A stretch of 38,918 nucleotides of DNA from the NCBI GenBank assembly GCA_020061465.1, contig JAGUYG010000046.1, positions 1 through 38,918 on the forward strand, read 5' to 3'. The notes beneath the pieces were generated by a model that worked only from the letters and a program-made list of their open reading frames with translations, was not told the DNA's origin and searched no databases. Below, one piece after another: positions 35,586 through 38,918 of this stretch. Numbering within the stretch: the stretch's first letter is position 1; the number at the start of each line of letters is the position of its first letter. A program made the position numbers and the translations under genes. This DNA is from Ignavibacteriales bacterium (lineage in GTDB: Bacteria > Bacteroidota > Ignavibacteria > Ignavibacteriales > Ignavibacteriaceae).

Positions 35586-37568
35586 ATGATACTTTCGAGC
35601 CGTTATTTTAAAAAATATTTTACGATTTTATCACTATCGATTTTTATTTATTCGCCAATCAGCAGTTCAGCCCAAACCGATACTGCCTCCGTTTTAAATC
35701 AAAAAGCAACGCCGGTTACACTTGCAGATGATACTTTGTTTTTTGTCAGCCTTCCATTAGGTCCATTTTCTGCTGAGCAGCGTGCCGATGCGATAACTAA
35801 AAGAATAAAAGAAATAATTGATAAGGAATTAAACACTGATTCACTTCAGATAAGGATTAGTGACGGACTTACAAGTATTCACCTGGATAACATTCCCGTA
35901 ATGTCGATAACAAAAGAAGACGCTGCTGTTTTAGGCAGGCTTCCTGCAGACCTGGCTGAAGATTACGTGATGATCTTAAAAACAGAAATTAATGAATATG
36001 TTGAGGAAACCAGTCTTGATAAATTATTGATCAATGCAGGAATTGCAGTACTTCTTTTAATTGGCTTAATTCTTCTCTATTTCGGTATGAGTAAAATATT
36101 TCCTTTAGCTTACACAAAGCTTGAAAGCTGGGAAGGTTCTGTTTTTCGTTCAATTAAATTTCGCACACATGATATTTTAAGCGCAGAAAATATTTCTTCG
36201 TTTTTTATATTTCTCTTTAAAGGCTTGAGATTAGTTCTTTCGCTTGTTCTCCTATACTACTTTATTGTAATTGTATTGGGCTTGTTTCCTTGGACGCGCC
36301 ATTGGGATATCAGAGCCATATTAAGAGGTATTTTCTATTCGATTGTTCTGATTGCTGCGGCAATTGCTTTATTCAAAGCGATGTTCGGATTCTTTAATAT
36401 GGTTCTAAAGAAAATCGGGCAATGGAAAGGAACGATAATAAAACCCGTTACACTTAAAAAAATACAGCTTCTTTCCGAAGATAGAATAGTGGAATTAGTT
36501 GGGCTGTCGATTAAAGCGGCAAAATTTGTGGCGTCTATAGTGCTGCTTTATTTCGCACTTACAATTTTATTCAGCTTTTTCGATTTCAGCAAAACATGGG
36601 CACAAACTTTAATCGATTATATACTCGGTCCGTTGTCAAGCGTAATTATCGCGTTTGTGAGTTATCTCCCAAACCTATTTGCGATAATCGTTATAATTTT
36701 TATAACCCGCTACGTAATAAAATTTATTCGTTTTATCTTTAATGAGGTTGAAAGAGAGAATGTAACAATTCCGGAGTTTCCGGTTGAATGGGCTGAACCT
36801 ACTTTTAAAATTGTACGCTTTCTCATTATTGTTTTTGCCGTTATTGTTATCTTTCCGTACCTGCCTGGCTCTGATTCCCCTATCTTCAGAGGCATTTCAA
36901 TTTTCTTGGGAGTATTATTTTCTTTAGGTTCAACCTCAGCCATTGCGAATATTGTTGCCGGTGTGGTGATAACTTATATGAGACCTTTCAGAATAGGCGA
37001 CCGCGTTAAAATTGCCGATACTGTTGGCGATGTGGTTGAAAAAACTCTTCTAGTTACGCGTGTTAGAACTATAAAAAATGTGGATATAACTATACCGAAC
37101 TCAATGGTACTCGGAAGCCACATAATTAATTTTAGCTCCTCTGTTAAACAAAAAGGATTAATTCTTCACACTACTGTTGCAATCGGATATGTTGTCCCAT
37201 GGAAGAAAGTTCATGAATTATTGATTTCAGCAGCGGAAGCAACAGATGATATTTTGCCTGAACCAAAACCATTCGTTCTGCAAACAAGTTTAGATGATTT
37301 TTATGTAAGTTATGAACTAAATGCCTATACCGATAAACCAAATAGTATGACAATCACTTACTCCGATCTGCATCAGAATATTCAGGATAAATTTAACGAA
37401 GCCGGTGTGGAAATTATGTCGCCGCATTATTCTTCTATAAGAGACGGAAACCAAACCTCAGTACCGGAAGACTATTTACCCAAAAGCTATTCTGCCCCTC
37501 CGTTCAAGATTTTGCCAATCGGTGATTTGCTGAGTAAAAAGGATCCAAAGAATAAAGAAAATAAATAA
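35586..37568 (+). CDS. MscS-family mechanosensitive channel
   Basis: Protein of about 660 residues with a signal peptide (ending near SSSAQ) and a soluble N-terminal domain of roughly 110 residues. Several membrane helices follow. The MscS pore and beta domain is near residues 440-510: SLGSTSAIANIVAGVVITYMR, then PFRIGDRVKIADTVGDVVEKTLL and VDITIPNSMVLGSHIINFSS. Such channels open under membrane tension and release solutes during osmotic downshock. I chose the ATG at 35586, with GAGAGG upstream, over an in-frame TTG at 35571. The following porin-like gene begins 33 bp downstream and may share the transcript. Confidence 0.92.
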   Translation: MILSSRYFKKYFTILSLSIFIYSPISSSAQTDTASVLNQKATPVTLADDTLFFVSLPLGPFSAEQRADAITKRIKEIIDKELNTDSLQIRISDGLTSIHLDNIPVMSITKEDAAVLGRLPADLAEDYVMILKTEINEYVEETSLDKLLINAGIAVLLLIGLILLYFGMSKIFPLAYTKLESWEGSVFRSIKFRTHDILSAENISSFFIFLFKGLRLVLSLVLLYYFIVIVLGLFPWTRHWDIRAILRGIFYSIVLIAAAIALFKAMFGFFNMVLKKIGQWKGTIIKPVTLKKIQLLSEDRIVELVGLSIKAAKFVASIVLLYFALTILFSFFDFSKTWAQTLIDYILGPLSSVIIAFVSYLPNLFAIIVIIFITRYVIKFIRFIFNEVERENVTIPEFPVEWAEPTFKIVRFLIIVFAVIVIFPYLPGSDSPIFRGISIFLGVLFSLGSTSAIANIVAGVVITYMRPFRIGDRVKIADTVGDVVEKTLLVTRVRTIKNVDITIPNSMVLGSHIINFSSSVKQKGLILHTTVAIGYVVPWKKVHELLISAAEATDDILPEPKPFVLQTSLDDFYVSYELNAYTDKPNSMTITYSDLHQNIQDKFNEAGVEIMSPHYSSIRDGNQTSVPEDYLPKSYSAPPFKILPIGDLLSKKDPKNKENK

Positions 37569-37601
37569 CCATACTTTTTTTATTAATTAAATGGGATTTT
37601 A

Positions 37602-38627
37602 ATGAAATATAATTTTTTTAAAACTACATGCTTATTTTTATTTGTTTATCTGCTAACATCAACAAATAATTTTGCACAGGATGAGGGACTTTATTCAGAG
37701 TTAAAAAATACGTTTCAGAAAAAATATTTAAGTCTTGGTGTTTTGTTTCAAACAGTGGGTGATTTTCAAATTGAAAGAAATTTAAGCGGGCATAACGGCT
37801 TCATAATTAAAAATATGCGTGTAAAGATTTACGGTGAACTTGACGAAGGAATAGGATATAATCTTCAAACTGAATTTGTGCGTTCACCGGCAGTTCTGGA
37901 CGCAAAAACATATTATAAATTTTCTCCCGCTGCCATAGTCGATGTAGGCTTATATAAAGCACCATTTAGTTATGAGTATTTAACAAGCTCTAACCAAACA
38001 GATTTTATTTACCGCTCTCAAGTAGTAAACGAATTGAACGTTAACAGACAGATTGGTATACAACTTAGAGGATCTTTAGCCGGTAATTCATTTAAATATG
38101 CGGCGGGAGTTTTTAACGGAAATCGTTTTTCGGCATCCGGAAATGATAACAACGATTTGCTTTCTGCTGCACGGGTTTCTTACAGTACCGATTTGTCGGT
38201 AAATAAAAGCAGTAAAATTGAAGCCGGTGTAAGTGCGGCAGTAAGCAACGACAAATCTGTTTCAATAATGGGAATCAACTTTACAGGAAAACGCTATTTA
38301 TTCGGCGGAGATTTCAGATTAACTCTAAACAAATTTTTACTCAGCGGTGAGGCGATTTACGGAAAGCTAAAACATCCGGATAACATCGAACAAAAACCTC
38401 TCGGCTATCATGTAACTATTGGTTACTCAGCAAATCCCAAATTGCAATTTCTTTTAAGATTAGACAGCTTTAAGCCCGATACGAATTTTAAAAGATTAGA
38501 TAAGATTTTGGTAGGAATAAACATTTTCCCGACTATGATTTCGCAATTTCAAATTAATTATATAATGCCCGAAAAAGAAAATATTAAGCATCATCAGTTG
38601 TTGGTAAAGGCACAGGTTGGCTTTTAA
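37602..38627 (+). CDS. Phosphate-selective porin O/P-like outer-membrane protein
   Basis: A 341-residue exported barrel: signal peptide ending near TNNFAQ, then GFIIKNMRVKIYGELDEGIGYNLQTEF, the pattern of the OprO/OprP porin family. QVVNELNVNRQIGIQLRG and repeated aromatic-rich strands follow, up to a C-terminal LVKAQVGF with the terminal phenylalanine needed for barrel assembly. It probably forms an anion-permeable pore, but substrate preference cannot be read from the sequence. It follows the MscS channel gene by 33 bp. Confidence 0.8.
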   Translation: MKYNFFKTTCLFLFVYLLTSTNNFAQDEGLYSELKNTFQKKYLSLGVLFQTVGDFQIERNLSGHNGFIIKNMRVKIYGELDEGIGYNLQTEFVRSPAVLDAKTYYKFSPAAIVDVGLYKAPFSYEYLTSSNQTDFIYRSQVVNELNVNRQIGIQLRGSLAGNSFKYAAGVFNGNRFSASGNDNNDLLSAARVSYSTDLSVNKSSKIEAGVSAAVSNDKSVSIMGINFTGKRYLFGGDFRLTLNKFLLSGEAIYGKLKHPDNIEQKPLGYHVTIGYSANPKLQFLLRLDSFKPDTNFKRLDKILVGINIFPTMISQFQINYIMPEKENIKHHQLLVKAQVGF

Positions 38628-38730
38628 ATAGCAACTGATGTTACGCAAAATAAAATGATGAAATTTTTTACAATAAATCATCAAACATAGAAAGTGAGTA
38701 TCTATCTGAATCTGATCAAATTTTATTTGT

Positions 38731-38823
38731 GAGGCGTATCTAAAAAGGTTTTATCCCGACAGCAGTCGGGATCGTTCCGATTAGGAAATTTTATTTTCGA
38801 ATATTCTGTCCCGAATGCCTTCG
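38731..38823 (-). repeat. Dispersed intergenic repeat, copy 2 (inverted relative to copy 1)
   Basis: GAGGCGTATCTAAAAAGG and the stretch 38785-38823 match copy 1 at 9211-9290 on the other strand. This copy carries an extra hairpin, ATCCCGAC/GTCGGGAT (38753-38772), between the two conserved parts. It lies 100 bases after the porin-like gene; the rest of the window end holds no gene. Confidence 0.8.
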
Positions 38824-38918
38824 CATAGGCGTCAACTTAATTTTTGAATTAACTGATTATAATTCATTCTATCTTTCCTTTGCTCATAAGTGCAAAAATA
38901 GAGTATTTGTTTATCTAA

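Overview
The window is an AT-rich bacterial chromosome segment, most likely from the Bacteroidota/Chlorobiota/Ignavibacteriota (FCB) group. This placement is inferred from the gene style: exported proteins with short signal peptides ending in forms such as SFSQ, AFAQ or NFAQ, paired M16 peptidases, a long KamA-family radical SAM protein, a porin-like protein with an N-terminal CxxCH heme site, and dispersed CCGAAGG/TCCCGA hairpin repeats between genes. No rRNA or tRNA gene was seen to confirm it.

Layout. Positions 1-9130 are core genome: a type I glutamine synthetase cut by the window edge, enolase, an OsmC-type peroxidase, a small cytochrome c, a heme-site beta-barrel protein, an M16 peptidase pair (one active, one lacking the metal site) and a small GlsB/YeaQ-like membrane protein. 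A SWIM/SNF2 helicase follows at 9340-12648. The right part, 27917-38918, is core-like again: oligoendopeptidase F, a long lysine-2,3-aminomutase-family protein, two membrane proteins, a DUF1697 protein, DNA-3-methyladenine glycosylase I, an MscS channel and a phosphate-porin-like protein.

The accessory part is 12920-27731. Seven genes, all on the minus strand and mostly tightly packed, read in this order: SNF2-type helicase with a DUF3883 end, PD-(D/E)XK nuclease-like protein, DUF1156 adenine methylase, AlbA_2/HATPase protein, DUF499 ATPase, zinc-ribbon/AlbA_2 protein, and an RNase H-like protein. Helicase plus DUF1156 methylase plus DUF499 ATPase is the core of the anti-phage grouping I know as Hma (helicase-methylase-ATPase), a relative of DISARM. 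The four other genes would make this an extended form. The likely logic is that the methylase marks self DNA, while the helicase and ATPase recognise or move along foreign DNA and feed the nuclease-like partners. This is inference from domains and gene order.

The island is flanked by two defective IS4-family transposase remnants in the same orientation that carry the same internal deletion. It is also bounded by a 16-bp direct repeat. Inside, the DUF499 promoter region carries six TTGGCTAA-type boxes spaced at about whole helical turns, and the last gene appears to be split by a -1 frameshift at AAAAAGG, beyond which an open frame continues for 77 codons.
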